64,000 nucleotides of DNA, from positions 6,220,001 to 6,284,000 of the forward strand of contig WPIO01000013.1 of assembly GCA_009760855.2 (NCBI GenBank), written 5' to 3'. The translations under genes and the position numbers were made by a program. Origin of the DNA: Cristatella mucedo (Eukaryota > Bryozoa > Phylactolaemata > Cristatellidae). The notes beneath the pieces are model-generated. The model searched no databases. It was not told the origin of the DNA and saw only the letters and a program-made list of their open reading frames with translations. Positions within the stretch are counted from its first letter, which is position 1. Every line of letters starts with the position of its first letter. Positions 1 through 12,689 of the stretch are shown here, one piece after another.

Positions 1-995
1 GCATGGCCTGATTCCTCCATCAAAACACGGCACGAAAATTGCAACATCCTGTTGAATCACGCTGGAAGAAACAATGTAAATCTCAAAAAATAGCCTTTAG
101 AAATAAGCTGTTCAATGTGTAGAAATCTTAGCATTAATCAAGTGCTACAGATTGAAGTTCGTGCACACTAGCATCTGCACGTAAACGTGAAGCAGTGGCT
201 GCTCAGATTGCACGAACCACTTAATTAACAGCCCAGAAAATAACATCGATACCAAACATGTAAGCGATAGAACTGCAGAATTCGAAAAATGCAGGCTGTC
301 ATGCAAACAAGCCGATGAATAGAAAGATTGACGCCAAGCGCCTTTTCACTAAATATACAGGAATGTATGTACTGCATATAGAATTGTATCCCATTCCGCC
401 ATTAGCAATATGGTCCACTGGTTCTAGAAGTGAGTCAATCAGGCATTTTAACCATTAAAAGACCTATTTCGAATACAAGCAATGCTTACAACGCTGACGA
501 GGACATGCATATACCAACCAATAGGCACTTTGAGCTACTGCTATGCATAGGTAGCACTGGATCCGAATAACGAAACTGCCATGTCACTACATGCAAGCCT
601 CCAAATCCGTAGCGAAGCCAACGACACGGCTCACACAGCTGACCTTACTGTATGCATGATGTACTGTAGACATTATGCAGCTTATCTAAAGAAGACCTCG
701 GTCCGTGTGGCGTGTCACCGGTTCATAGAACTACTGTAAGTGCGAAAGAGGTGGCCGGAAGCTGGAAAGTGTGTCTTTACTCCCGCGAATGTCCAAGCTG
801 ATGCGGCAGGATAAGCAAGAAAATTTCTGATAAGTGCCACGTGCGAATGCGGCTATTATTGCATACCAAAATAATCGGCGGCAGCACGATAAATCCACAA
901 AGAACTGCTGGGCAGTCGTCAGGAATACTCATGCGTTAAGACCAGGAGCCTTATACACTTAGAATGGCAAATGCAGCACTACAGTTTGGACGAGT
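1..995. other. No feature recognised
   Basis: AT-moderate sequence with no long open frame, no retroelement landmark and no simple repeat. Confidence 0.6.
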
Positions 996-1437
996 TCAAT
1001 GGAATATTTCGGAAAAGCGTACAAAATTGCAAACCAATAGTAGCGAAAGGCACGGATTGAAAGCGCAGCGATACAGTAGGCGGCTACGGTGGTACTTGCA
1101 TTCCTCGTCGATGACGTATCGCCGGGACTGACGACTTTGAGCCAGCATCGTGCGCTCTTTCAGCATATCGCCAGGTCCTGCAATTCTGCTGGCTGCCCGA
1201 GCGGCTGCATTGTTACCGTGATCTCTGGCCCCTGGCGGCCTCACTACGGAATGATGGTCGTTCGCTGGGCCAACTTGTGCTAATACGGAGGAGAGTAATC
1301 GCTGGATAGCCAAGTCTCTCAGAGTGGCACTTCTCATGGCCACGAGCCTCTTCTTTTTTAGCCTTTTGATCTACAGAGCGAATGGTCAAGAACGAGCCTG
1401 AAGCGGCGTACACGCAAACACACGTATTCCTTACTTT

Positions 1438-1737
1438 CGTTCTCGCAATACGACTGAGAACACGCACCTTCTTCGCGGCGGAGTTGCTGACGGCTTCAGC
1501 ACAGACCTTTCTATTTCGCATAGCGGCATACTCTGTATCCATGCGAAAGCACTCGTGTATTTCAAATAATTCGCTGAACATTTGACATTTAACGCTCCGA
1601 CTGACTGCCCCCACGCTTCCCTGGTTACCGCAGCACTGAGAGCTGATTTTGACACAGTCAGCATACGCGTCCTCGAAGAACTGCTTGGCGTCAATGAAGT
1701 AAGCCATACCGGTGGTGCTGGTTATAGCCGTAGTCAT
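1438..1737 (-). other. Candidate coding exon, unrecognised
   Basis: A minus-strand ATG at 1737 opens about 100 codons of varied, protein-like composition (MAYFIDAKQFFEDAYADCVK, FSELFEIHECFRMDTEYAAM) before a possible donor AAA|GTAAGG at about 1437. The frame continues open to 1213 if unspliced. The start context is weak, no partner exon was identified, and an open frame of this size can arise by chance in 64 kb. I do not recognise the protein. Confidence 0.2.
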
Positions 1738-1743
1738 TAGGCA

Positions 1744-4700
1744 AGCTATATCTCAAAACGGAAGAATGAAAACACTACCACCACGAGGCGCGAGTAAAAC
1801 CAGGATATAATGGAACCGGTGTAACATGGCTGCTACGGCCGATGGGGCCGGACGCAGCATCTGCTTATTGGGGGGGGGGGGCTCTGGTTGTTACTGTAGC
1901 TTGATTTCATTTACGTTATTCATATTAGTATACAGAGAGGCAGAGAATTTCTTGACAAGATTTTCCATTTTTGAGGCACTTTTCAGCATATCAACACCTT
2001 ATTACGAGACTAGTATTCGCTATTCCTGATCAGGGAGACGGCGAGGTGGGTTACGCAAAAAAGAGTTTGCTTAAGAGGTTTTCTTGAAAATGCAGTATCC
2101 AGCAGCATTCCTCTAAAGCTTATTAGCGAAAGAAAGCAAAGCAACATTACGATCGCTGAGGAAGTAAGTCGCAGTGAAAGTGAGAAATAAGGATTCGGCA
2201 CAAGCAGGAAGCGAAAGCGTATAAGAATAGCGTGAGTGAGTCTCAGAGGCTCTAGACAATTCCGAGTAAAAAAGTCTGCGGTGAGAAATCTTCAAGAGTT
2301 AGGTGTGTGCTAAGCTAATAGATCTTCTGCATCTTGTCGGCATATCTCACATCCTGTCTAACAAAATTTATGACAGACAATGTCGTATCGGAAAGACAAT
2401 GCTACCGATGAACGAGATAGGTCGCAATCGCTTGTATAACGTTGCGTGGAGGGTGGCTCATCCGTCAGTGTTGTGTAATCGTATTCTTGCCTTGAGATTG
2501 TTCAGGTTTCTATTGAGATAGGGCTGAAACTAAAGGCACTCGCCCGTCTTTAGCCAAAATAAATGCGGACGACCAGAATGTCTGTAAGGCTACGGGTTCA
2601 GAGGGCGCATCGAACTCCAGCAGCTTGACGCTACGTCTGCCGTCGATAGTGAGGAATGCAAGACAGCTGCAACAACAGCTGAGAAGGTTGCAGTAAATCC
2701 TCGGTAGTAATTTATGTAGCAGTGTACCCAGGCGAGGCTGAGCAGTCTGGCGTGGATGTAATGCGATACGGCCAACTGCTAGGCCAAGCCTGACCAACGA
2801 CGTGAGGCCGCACATAGCAGACGCTCGTCTGCCGAGTCGTGGTAGCTTGGCGCTCCCGGACTTCGCTCAGCGAAGCATCCGGACGGATGGCTGGCGTTCG
2901 CCAACGATGCGGCCACTCATAGAAGGACACGAGGACCCAGAGCCTGAGTGTGGCTCGCTACAAGCGCGCTCGATGTTATGGCTTGTACACTCTGCGCTCC
3001 GCTGTAGCATGTTGTTCGTAACATGCCCCTTCGGCGAGCTGGAACGCTCGGCGAACTGAGATAGTAAATACCCGCTACTGCAGCCAATATCGTACCAATG
3101 TCGTCTCGGCTGGTGGTTTTGGCTTGGCTTGGAACTCATATAGCAAGCAGTTGGCGAGTTTTGCTTCGTGCTCTAGAAAGTTGTGTGTTATTACTCCTCC
3201 TTGTTGCACACTCGTGCCTCTCTTTGGCTTTGAAATCAACCGTTTTAAGCTCTGGTTATGGACATGCTATTGTGTGATATTAAGATACGAGCGCTCTTCG
3301 CTGCGTTTCGCTCCGTTTCGTTGCCGTCTGCGTACCCGTCTGCGTACCCGTCGGCGTACCCGTCGGCGTATGTAGCGCTGCAGCTACGAATCGCCGGACT
3401 TGGAAGCGTCAATTTCGCCATCGTTTGTCGTGTCGTGAGTTCAAAAGGACTAGCACCGCTGTGAGCGCTGTATTTGTGACCAAGGACACAGAGTGCAGAG
3501 GCTGCTGCAGCGCATTTCTAACAGAATGGTTACCTCCTCGTTCACCTTGTTGATCAATGGCAAGTCTTTCAACATGCAAATTCTATACTGGGAGCATGCA
3601 GCTCTAATACAAAGCTAGAGAATGAAAAGCAGCTGATTCAATCAACAAATTTATTTATGCAGCGGCAGACGAGCCGTGGGTGGCTATTGGCCGGTTTGAA
3701 TATGAAATTAAATAGCTGCCTACTGCAGGACTCGAACTCAAAGCTTTGTTCATAAAGAACGGATGTGTTATCGCTTTGGCAAAGAAACTCCGCTAACTAC
3801 TTAAAAACGTCAACCTTTGGAATAACCCGTGAGCGAGTAACTTCCTTTCCTAACCATTTGGATAGGTCAGCAATAATTCTGAGATATTGCGATTATTCTG
3901 ACTGAGGCGTAAAGCACTCTTCTGAATAGGTTTGTCGAAAATCTTTGTACTCATTGAAGTTCAAGCCCAGACTGGCTGCAGTGGAAGATTATCGTGCTAC
4001 AGATTCACTGATTGAAAGGTCTAAATCATCCCTGGTTCCCAGCTACATGGGCAGTGTTTTGACTGAGAACCAATTTGCTTTTCGAAACGTTCAAACGTTT
4101 AGGAAGTTGTCTACTGGCTTTATTTTTTAATCATCTCGTATAATGAGCCGAGTTTGGTAGTGTGTCCGTCCAGTAATTGACGTCACGCACATCATGCGCC
4201 TTTTGTATAATATTTGTAGAACAACTACGACGGTACAGGAATAATGAGCCTCATCAAAATGTCCAACAGGAGGAGATAATTTCCTTATTTGCTTATGTAG
4301 CTACAATATTGACTCTAATAATTGAATTGAACATGCCATGCGGCGCCTGTCTTTAATAAGCAATGAACATGCATAAATGGAATCTTCCAGTGATTCTTCA
4401 CGGTTGCTTACTACACAGTTAATATAAATTTAAAGAGGATCAGCACGTTTGTACGCTCCGAACACATAGCTAATTGCTGATTCGCATCCCGGCGCTGACG
4501 AATAAATTGCATGCGATTAGAATGTATTCGTTATATAAGAAAATTAAACATAATATTGACAGACGTTTTCGGATTTCTTCATATCCAGATTTTGCTCTAT
4601 TAGCGACGAACTCTAAACTTAGCAGTCAGCGGGACCAGCTAGGGTCACTGTGGACACTCAGACCCGCCTTCTAAAGCGAAGTTGGAGTTCTCCACGATTT

Positions 4701-4821
4701 TCTACGGACGGTGGCTTATTTGCATATAAAACCTGCTGTTTTTTTTGCCTGAGTTGCTGACTACCGGCGAGTTTTCCCAGCATGAAACAAAAAAGGTGCA
4801 GAGCAAACATTCTACTCGCTC
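1744..4821. other. No gene recognised
   Basis: Only the 12-bp tandem repeat at 3323-3371 stands out. The short open frames here (up to 101 codons, on both strands and overlapping) resemble no known protein. Confidence 0.55.
3323..3371 (+). repeat. 12-bp tandem repeat, four units
   Basis: Units CGTCTGCGTACC, CGTCTGCGTACC, CGTCGGCGTACC and CGTCGGCGTATG. Confidence 0.85.
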
Positions 4822-4960
4822 TGCTGGTTTGGTCCAGCGGTTAAGGCGCTCGCCCCGGGGACCAAGGTCTGACTGAGGTCGTGGGCTCGAGCCCTACGGC
4901 ATATGTGAAGCGCCTGAATAAGATTAAGTTCTCTCGGCGTGCTATGCAAATGAAGCAAAT
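4822..4960 (+). mobile_element. SINE-1 (tRNA head, L2-like 3' end)
   Basis: The head has an A-box-like TGGTCCAGCGGTTAAGG (4829-4845) and a B-box-like GGGCTCGAGCCC (4883-4894), as in RNA polymerase III tRNA promoters. After a short CGGCATATGTG spacer comes GAAGCGCCTGAATAAGATTA AGTTCTCT and GGCGTGCTATGCAAAT, a variant of the family B terminal hairpin. This structure suggests a SINE mobilised by an L2-like RT through 3' end recognition. Confidence 0.75.
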
Positions 4961-5151
4961 GAATTATATTCTTAATACAAGCGTACCTATAGCAAACAAT
5001 AACAATACAAGCAAAGCAACAAGGAAGCCGCTCAGTGCCACTCTGCTCAAACTCAGCATATAGCCCAGTGCACACTCAGGCCAGCATTATGATGCAAAGC
5101 TCAAATTTCCCGTGATTTTTCACCGGCATAAGCTGGTACTTTTGGCTACCT

Positions 5152-5269
5152 AATGCGTAACCGAAAGCCGCTTAGGCTGTGAGTGCGCTATACAAAACTC
5201 TCCTGCGTAGCAACCACGTAGTCTTTGTGGCTTGTGGAGTTACAGACGGAGGTTAATTACATTGCATCA
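5152..5269 (+). mobile_element. Family A 3' end fragment
   Basis: It matches the last 118 bp of family A: GCGTAACCGAAAGCCGCTTA, GAGTGCGCTATACAAAACTC, GGAGTTACAGACGGAG, then TTACATTGCATC as a degraded pentamer tail. Confidence 0.75.
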
Positions 5270-5872
5270 CTTTTCTAGTGCTCTAGGACGTTGACGTACA
5301 TCCTAGACCTAGTATCGTGAAGACAGGAGTTAAGTTGTATTACTGCCGAAACTCGCGCAGGTTTGAATGATTAATATAGATAAGTACAATGATTCGTATA
5401 GAGTAGCGCGACTTTAGTATCATGGTGCTGCTCAAATGAATCATCAGTGATCTTGATTTGCCAGCCAATCGCACCCTCTGAGAGCTGCTGCGGCAGTCTT
5501 TTTCAGATTCTTTTATGAAATCGGAGGAAGAAAAGGAAGCAAGACACAAGAGTTAGTTATCCGAAAACTCAAGAGTTAATTATTAACACGGGTCTTGAAC
5601 GACTTGGGTTCAACGCCAAAAGAAAGAGGAGGCGCTGTAAATCTGAGCCGCATTGGTTAGACTAATCTTTTCCATGAGAGAGAACAAAAGAGCTACATAA
5701 GGATAAGGTAACGAGCTGGTAACCCACTCGTATCGCTCCGCATCGTAATCTTAGTCGCATAATCGAAGGTGCCTTTTTTGCCCTACGGGTTTCGCGTTAA
5801 AAGCCTTTGACCTTTGTGACCTTTCGCAGGCTTCGAGTGCACACTATGAAAGCAATGGCACTAATGATACAC
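5270..5872. other. No feature recognised
   Basis: Unique-looking sequence between a family A tail and retrotransposon D. TTATC/ACTCAAGAGTTA is repeated briefly near 5550-5580. Confidence 0.5.
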
Positions 5873-7061
5873 TCGTATATCGCCCTCAGAGAACTTAATC
5901 TCTTTCTCGGCACTTTACATAGGCTGTAAAACAAGCATGACTATATGGTCGGTGGTAAAATATATAGTGTCAACGCGCACGTTATTGTTAATTGTAACGT
6001 GAACCGTTTTAGCACGCACAAACATTCAAAGGAAAAATCACAGGGACCCGGAAAATACTACGAGGGACAGCTGTGCTTGCAGCCTCTTCACAAATTTTAT
6101 CAAGTCAGGGGATGCCATGAAATCAGTGGGGAATGAGTTTCAGGATTTGTGGTCGTATGAACTAAAGTCACGGTCGGTCAGGGATTTGAGGTTTGTAAGA
6201 GGCACAGCTAAATGATTTGAATCAGGAGAGCGGGTGGTACGATCTCCAGCCGGATTGGGGAGCAGTTAAGATAGGTTGGCTGCCTCATAGAATGAAAGGA
6301 CTTGAAAATGAGTCGCGAAACCATGAAGTTGATGCATGCACTGATGAATGCACCATGAATGCACTGATTGGGGAGCAAGTTGACAAGAAGTGGAGTAATG
6401 CGGCAACTGCTGGGCTAACGATAGACAAGCCTTGCTGCACATTGTTATGCCAAATAAAAGCCCCTTATTGTACCTTCCAGAAGACCTGAAAGTGAGTTAC
6501 AGAAGTCGAGAGGGGATATCCCATTTGAGATGTATGGACTAACTTGGATTTTGTATCCCTGTCTATCTGGCCCGATTTTTGCAATGTTATGTAGCTGACA
6601 GTAGGTAGACACTACTGGGGACCTCATATGGACGTTTAGCGAAAGGTTTATTTGGAACAGGAAATTAAGATTGTATGCAGATGCCACGGGAGATATTCTG
6701 AAAGAGCCGGTTTTGAGCGTTAAACTTTCAGGTTTCCGAACCACGCTAGGTTTGCCCATAACTAGCAATCTGTTCATTGTTATTTAATTTAAGAAAGTTG
6801 GCTGCCATCCAAGTGCGGATGTCAGCAAAGCATGCAGTAAGGCAGTTAAGAGAGTTGGATGTGCAGCAAGGCTATTTTCATCGTAACTACAGCTGTGCGT
6901 CACGTACACAAAAGTGTAACCGTAGATAGCACTTGGGGATAGCACATTGGCAAGAAGGGTAGCATGAACTGTGATGCGGCCCAAGCACTGAGCCCGGGCT
7001 ACCTGGCCGTACTTTAGTGGTTCCTACTCGGATTATTGTTGCCCATTGACGTTAATGCTCT

Positions 7062-7147
<86 letters not shown>

Positions 7148-7890
7148 GCAGGACCTAAACGATTGCAGTGCAGTTTCAGCGGTGCCTAGGCGAGCTGAGA
7201 ACCACGTTCCAGAAGGACTTGGTGATCAATATGTCAAAGGCTGCCGAAAGATCAAGCAAACCAAGCGGACAAACTTTAAAAAAGTCTGTATTCCTGAGAT
7301 GGTCGTTATACACCCGAAACAATGATGACTCTGTGGAGTGATTCGCTCTACAACTAGACCGAATCTTACTAGATATGTTTTAAGTTTCAATTTAAGAGTT
7401 TAGCTGGTCTGCCTCTGCTCCTTACAGTGCACTTAGTCTGAAGGGCAGTAAAGAAGACTGGACGGAAGTTGCTGAAGTTCTCTTGTTTAGTGTTGTTTTC
7501 TTAGTTAGTGGCCTAACAAATGAATTTTTGAAAGGTGCACGGGTAAGACCTGAGACCGAGGATGCATTTATTAAGTTAGTTATGCTTGGAAATAGTAGAT
7601 CTATGCATCGTAGAAGTTGGACAGTGGGAATAGAGTTTGGATGGCTAGCAGTCTTCTTTGACTGGGAAGTGAATGTACATGAAATAAACGAATGAGGTCA
7701 CGTGTGACAGTCTTGAATGCAGACAGTGTGGTGCTGCAACGAATTGAGGGAGCGGAGCCCTGTGGCACTGAAGGAGAGAAGTCTAACGGGGATGCTGTTA
7801 CTTTCGAGGTGGACTCTCTGCTCTTGTCTATCTTGCTGACAAAGATGCCAGAGAAACCAGATCTGCCAGATCACCACAAGGATGACTAGG
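5873..7890 (-). mobile_element. Family B L2-like retrotransposon, degenerate copy D
   Basis: Read on the minus strand, the copy runs from an endonuclease/RT linker (SGIFVSKIDKSRES near 7850) through all RT landmarks to the 3' hairpin at 5873-5930. Recognisable parts are the HSTES region (about 7330), a DLSAAFD equivalent (about 7245), [14 protein letters not shown] (about 6800) and LLVMGKPSV (about 6765). It is broken by many stops and frameshifts, and the YADD catalytic motif is replaced by unrelated residues (about 6900). An 82-bp CT tract (7063-7144) sits exactly where intact copies carry the GGGAGACTCCAGAG segment. It is the longest family B copy in the window but long dead. Confidence 0.75.
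7063..7144 (+). repeat. (CT)41 microsatellite
   Basis: A perfect dinucleotide run inside the degenerate retrotransposon D. Confidence 0.97.
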
Positions 7891-9186
7891 TCAGGAGCTG
7901 ACCTGCCGGCAATTAAGGAGAAGGATGACGGAAGACATCAACATTTTTGGATTGTGCATCTGTGATTTGACCACGATTTGTATAGGCTAGACTACGAAAT
8001 TGCTGAGATAGATTGGTATGGCCTACAGTAATTGCATGCTTGTCGACTGAAAGTCAGTCAAGATTTGTTTATGCTATCTTAAACTTGTGCTTAGTAGTCA
8101 CTTGTGGCTCTGACGATTTTCCAGGCGAGGCAGCGGGACCTACTTACATTAAGGGATAAAGGCTACTAGCGAGGAGCGCGATATTATTGGTCAGATCCGT
8201 TCATTTGACGTCACCAACTAATGTCAGCAATGGAGGAATGCACGGAAAACTTGGAGATCCAAAACTTGCAAGCCGGCTTCACTATTCCAGTTCACCAAGA
8301 GAGGCTCGCGTATTATGACGCTTAAAGGATTTTCCTTCCGAGTGTCAAAGCCGAAAGACGAGCGTCGAAGACGAAAACTGATAAGCAAGCTGCGACCTCA
8401 GTTGAAAGCCTATCTATCTGTTTACTTTAATTACGTATTAATTACGGGACGTCTACGTCGCTTGCTGCTTGTGCTCGTCAACATTTTGGCAAGCACCTGC
8501 TGATCTGTCGACATTGTGCTCCCAGGCGAAAATTAACGCTCAGCTGGCTCCTAGTACAACTAGCGCTATCAGTCGGTACAGTTGTGCCTATGCTTGTTTC
8601 GCTGTAGCTATTTAAAAGTAGCCCTAGCTGCCGCCGCCTCTGCCAGGGTTCTTGAATTGGGTATCTCCTTTGAGAGGCTCAGGCCAAGCAAGACTGCGAG
8701 TATCAGGAGTCATCTCCAATAGTTCTCGCATCTTTTTGATCCACTCATTGCGCTCTCCATCAGAAATAGCAGTGAGCCACTCTAACTTAGTAGTTATCGA
8801 GCACTCGTCAAACCCGGCGACCGCTGCTGAAGTGTGCCTAATGCACGTTGAACGTGCAATAAGCTTCTTGCAGTATACGCAACATGGTTATTGACCAATC
8901 TATTGACAAGAACTGACTGAACACCCCTCCCGATTTTACGAATTTTGTAAATTCACAAAATCGCATTCTCTCGTGGCTCATGTGCATGGCTCCAGTCGCA
9001 AAAAGGTAATGCTTTCATCCAAGTACAATCGCACAATTGCATGACGCCAAAGTCCATTATTTTAAAACTCCTCTGCACATTTACCGCATGCGGATCGAAT
9101 TCGGTCTGCAGGATCCGTTCCCTCTAGTATCAAAAGTGGTCATGGAATTGGGAAACCATCATACGAGCCTACATCCACTCTAAAGA
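7891..9186. other. No feature recognised
   Basis: The part next to 7890 may be more of element D, decayed beyond recognition. Otherwise unremarkable. Confidence 0.5.
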
Positions 9187-9306
9187 CGCTTCCTCCTTCC
9201 TTCCTTCTTCCTTCCTTCCTTCTTCATCCCTCACTTCTTCCTTCCTTCTTCCTCCCTTCCTTCTTCCTTCCTTCTTCCTACCTCACTTCTTTCTACATCC
9301 CTACTT
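9187..9306 (+). repeat. TTCC/TTCTTCC polypyrimidine tract
   Basis: Irregular tetramer and heptamer pyrimidine repeats, almost purine-free on the plus strand. Confidence 0.9.
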
Positions 9307-9319
9307 CTGCGCACTCCTC

Positions 9320-9850
9320 CATCCGAGCTTCCCAAGCTGGTGACATGCTACAACATAATGCGATCCGACACGTTCTGGCGACGATGTCCCTTTTGTAGCA
9401 GTGCGCTTTTGTGTCCCAGCTGTCCAATAGGATAATAAAACAAGGAAACTTTCTGAAACCACCTCGAAGGTCACGAGCGATACCACTTTGGAAGTCCCCA
9501 ATGACCTCTCAGCTGTGGTTACCATTCTTCAAGTCACTCAGCAACATCTTGATAGGTGTAGTCCTCTTCGAAGTGCACAGAGTGAGCCATGGGGAGAGAC
9601 GGGTACTGGCTCCCGTAATGAAGCAGTGCGGCTTTTCGGGTCATCTCACAGATGAACTACTGTATTTGTATTCTGAATGGGCGCCATTCACTCGGATTGC
9701 AGGTTATTCCCGTAGCCTCGAAAAAACCGGCCTTATAGTTGCAGAAGCACAGTCCATCTTGCCGACTGAAGAAGTTGGACAAAAGTGAACGACACATTCC
9801 CCGATCTCTTCCTTTTATACTTTTGGCAAAGCGTTCCACTCTGAGCATGG
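9320..9850 (-). mobile_element. Repeat X, partial copy 3
   Basis: It aligns with the central block of the other two copies: AACAAGGAAACTTTCTGAAA, CACTTTGGAAGTCCCCAATG and GCAGGTTATTCCCGTAGCCT. The minus strand encodes HFEEDYTYQDVAE and PQLRGHWGLPKW, the counterpart of KENYNRFKTLLD and VQLGDHWTLQNS in copy 2, with two in-frame stops. Confidence 0.5.
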
Positions 9851-10116
9851 ATATCAGAAACTCAGCGTTGGCATTCGTAAGACGGCCGTCTCTGATCAGA
9901 TCTTTCGGTTTGGGGACCTAGGGTTTTCTCTTTGCAGCCGCATATGAGAAATGGAAATCTGGACCTACCATTGGACGTACCATTCTCGCTTTCTGAATTG
10001 CTGCTCTCTCTTGAAGACTCATGACTCCTCTCTGGAGGGATGGAACCGGCATCTCAGGGCAGGGCAGGTGGATGAGAAATGCTTGAGTACATAATAGGAG
10101 GCACGCTCTTAAAAAA

Positions 10117-10257
10117 AATACAATTTATATATATATAGCGCCCCAAGAGAACTTAATCTCTATTCAGGCGCTTCACATATGCCTCGGGGCTCGAGCCCAC
10201 GACCTCAGTCAGACCTTGGTCGGGGCGAGCACCTTAACCGCTAGACCAAACCAGCTC
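10117..10257 (-). mobile_element. SINE-1 copy
   Basis: A minus-strand full-length copy. Read 5'-3' it has GGTTTGGTCTAGCGGTTAAG, GAGGTCGTGGGCTCGAGCCC, the CATATGTGAAGCGCCTGAAT junction, AGAGATTAAGTTCTCTTGGG and a TATA-rich end. It has fewer differences from the 4.8-kb copy than from any LINE fragment. Confidence 0.78.
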
Positions 10258-11389
10258 TTGCCAGTTTGACGTTTGCAAGGTTCCACCATTCAGAAGTAGC
10301 AGTTACTTGATTGGCCAGTCGGTTACCGAGAAGTTGTTTGGATGTCAAACTTGATGGCTCTCTTCCTCTTCCCCTGTGCCAGCCTGTAAAAATAGCAGAA
10401 CTATATAAAAAAAGAACTTTCACACCGTACCCAGTAGTATTGTGCAGGACATTCCGTCTAGCGAGCAGCAATTGTTCACCTTACCTCAAAGCGTTTTCTT
10501 CCAGTGTGCGCATGTGAAATGAGGTACCCAGGGCTTGCTTTGTCCCCTAACAGGCATGCCGAAGTGTGCTTTGCAGGCCTCGCACACATCTTAACAGGCG
10601 CTTTCGCGTAGTATGTTTTCGTTATTGTCTCAGTAAATAGTCCATGCAAGTAGAAAAATGCATTTTCTGGGCGTACGAGACCTCTTGACTGATGTCATGT
10701 CAATCAATCATGGTTATTTGCTATTCTCTTAGTATGCAATAAGATGAGCTAAAAGATCCTTTTAAGTTACCTGCATTGTAATTCCTCTGTGGATACTACT
10801 CTACAGTGGTATGTCCATATAACCCTCCATAATTTGGGTAGTGGCATATCGAGTGCTATATGTGTAAACCCTATTCCGTACCGTGCCTAGACGCAAAGCC
10901 GCAGAATTTCAAAATACCACCGTCCTGACTACCGAAGCAAATTTTTTGTGAAACTCTATTTATTTTAGGCATCAGGTTTTAGGGCAAGTAAACTTTTTAC
11001 CCGAGAAAAAAATAAATTTAAATCTCCTACTTAATGTAAATAACATAATAGATGCATATGTAAACTCGGGCTTTTCTATGGCTGCTGTAAGGCCCCTTAT
11101 TAATTTAGACTAGGAGAACTTGCACGCACTTCACCCAGTATTCCTCGTGCTATTGATATAATACAATCGAATTAGAAATAAATGACTAATAAACTCAGAT
11201 ATTAACTAGTAAGTCAATCCACAAAGCTTACACCACTGCGAGGGTGTAAGGAACAACTTTAGGAAGTTTACTTAGGCACAGTCTCTCAGCTAGCTCTGCT
11301 GGATTTCTCTGGATAAATGTACTTGCCACCGTCTGGCAGGTCATTTTCGAGCGACTATAATCTTGCTTGAGCTTCTCTTGTATCGCACC
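10258..11389. other. No feature recognised
   Basis: AT-rich sequence with no repeat landmark. Confidence 0.5.
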
Positions 11390-12400
11390 GAAACGGCGCC
11401 TTAGATCCTATCTCAGTAGAAGATTTCAGTGCGTATACGTACGTCTACGGCGAACGATAATCCGGCAGTAATCCACTAAAGTATGGAGTACCCCACGGAA
11501 TCTGCTCTAGGTCCACTTTTTTCAAAAATTATACTCTCCTTCTTGTGTCATTACTACCAAGCACATAAAAGGCTTTCATTCCTATGCAGAAGGTACAGGC
11601 AAACCTGCGATTTGATCCCCCAGCACCGGCTTTAAGTCTTACGAATAAATTCTTGTCGAATTGTATTGACGACTTGGGCGGCAGAAAGCTACTTTAAATT
11701 GGATGAAAATCAAATCAGCCTATCAGTTTTGGTAAAGCCAAGTGTATTCAGAGACCGGAAATTCTAAGCCTTAAAACTGTTGAGGCTGGCATATTCCCTG
11801 CGGCTCAGCACGAGAGATGAGTGTCCCGTTCAAAAGTGATCTTTCTCTAGGTGACCCCGTCAGCTCCACAGTCATGTCCGCCTACTTTTAGCGATGCAAT
11901 CTTTGAAAATGTGCACATTATTTTATAAAAAAAATACCACAGGCAAGTTGATGCCTGTATTTAAGACATCTCGTCTAGACTTGTATAACTCATTCCTGGT
12001 AGGTATTCCCGTAGGTGAAATAAGACGACTGCGGTTTTCTTGCAAAACTCAGCAGCTTGGTTTTTCTGCCATGGAAGTCTCGACTGTCCGATTATAGCAC
12101 TTCCCCCCGACCTGCACTGCATCGTCCATCAAGCAGCAAATCGACTTCAAGGTTCTACGACTACGACTCGTAGGTCCCTCCATTCTGCTGCTCCGTCTGA
12201 CTCGTTTGAATCTATTTGCTCCTCGGGCTTCCCATCTTACTAGCCAATCATTAGACTCAGGTCGGTGCGGTGCTGCGCGTCGAACAAACCTCGAATCTTT
12301 TGGAGATCGCGACTTCAGTGCTCCTGTGCTCCCAAAGCCGGAGCTCCCTCCTCCTCCCCTTCCCCCCCCCCGTCTGACGTCAAGACACGCCCTAACCTAG
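11390..12400 (+). mobile_element. Family B L2-like retrotransposon, degenerate copy E
   Basis: The plus-strand copy aligns with the RT and C-terminal part of copies B and C. Landmarks are AAGTATGGAGTACCCCACGG (the GVPQG equivalent, about 11480), GGCTTTCATTCCTATGCAG (the FHFYADD site, reading YAEG, so catalytically dead), AGCTCCACAGTCATGTCC (about 11865), and the CCTGCACTGC / ATCGACTTCAAGGTTCT region (about 12110-12160). There are many stops. Its 3' hairpin is not recognisable; the copy fades near 12400. Confidence 0.65.
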
Positions 12401-12689
12401 CGACATAAAAACTGGAGTGAAAAATCACGAATTCTTCATAGCGTTTGCTCAGTCCATGATATCTAAAGTACTTGGAAAGAGATGAACACGTAGTTCTCTC
12501 GGTGTCCTATGTTGATTTACTGTATATTTTTTTCATTTGATTTTTGTCTAATTTGAGCATAACAAGCGTAAGGATTAAAAAGATCTCGTAGCTTTTGTTG
12601 TACGCATTGTCCGGCTTCCCCAACCAAGTATCTAGGCGATATTGGATATGTTACTTGGAACCGAGAGTGAATTGACTGACCATGGAAAA

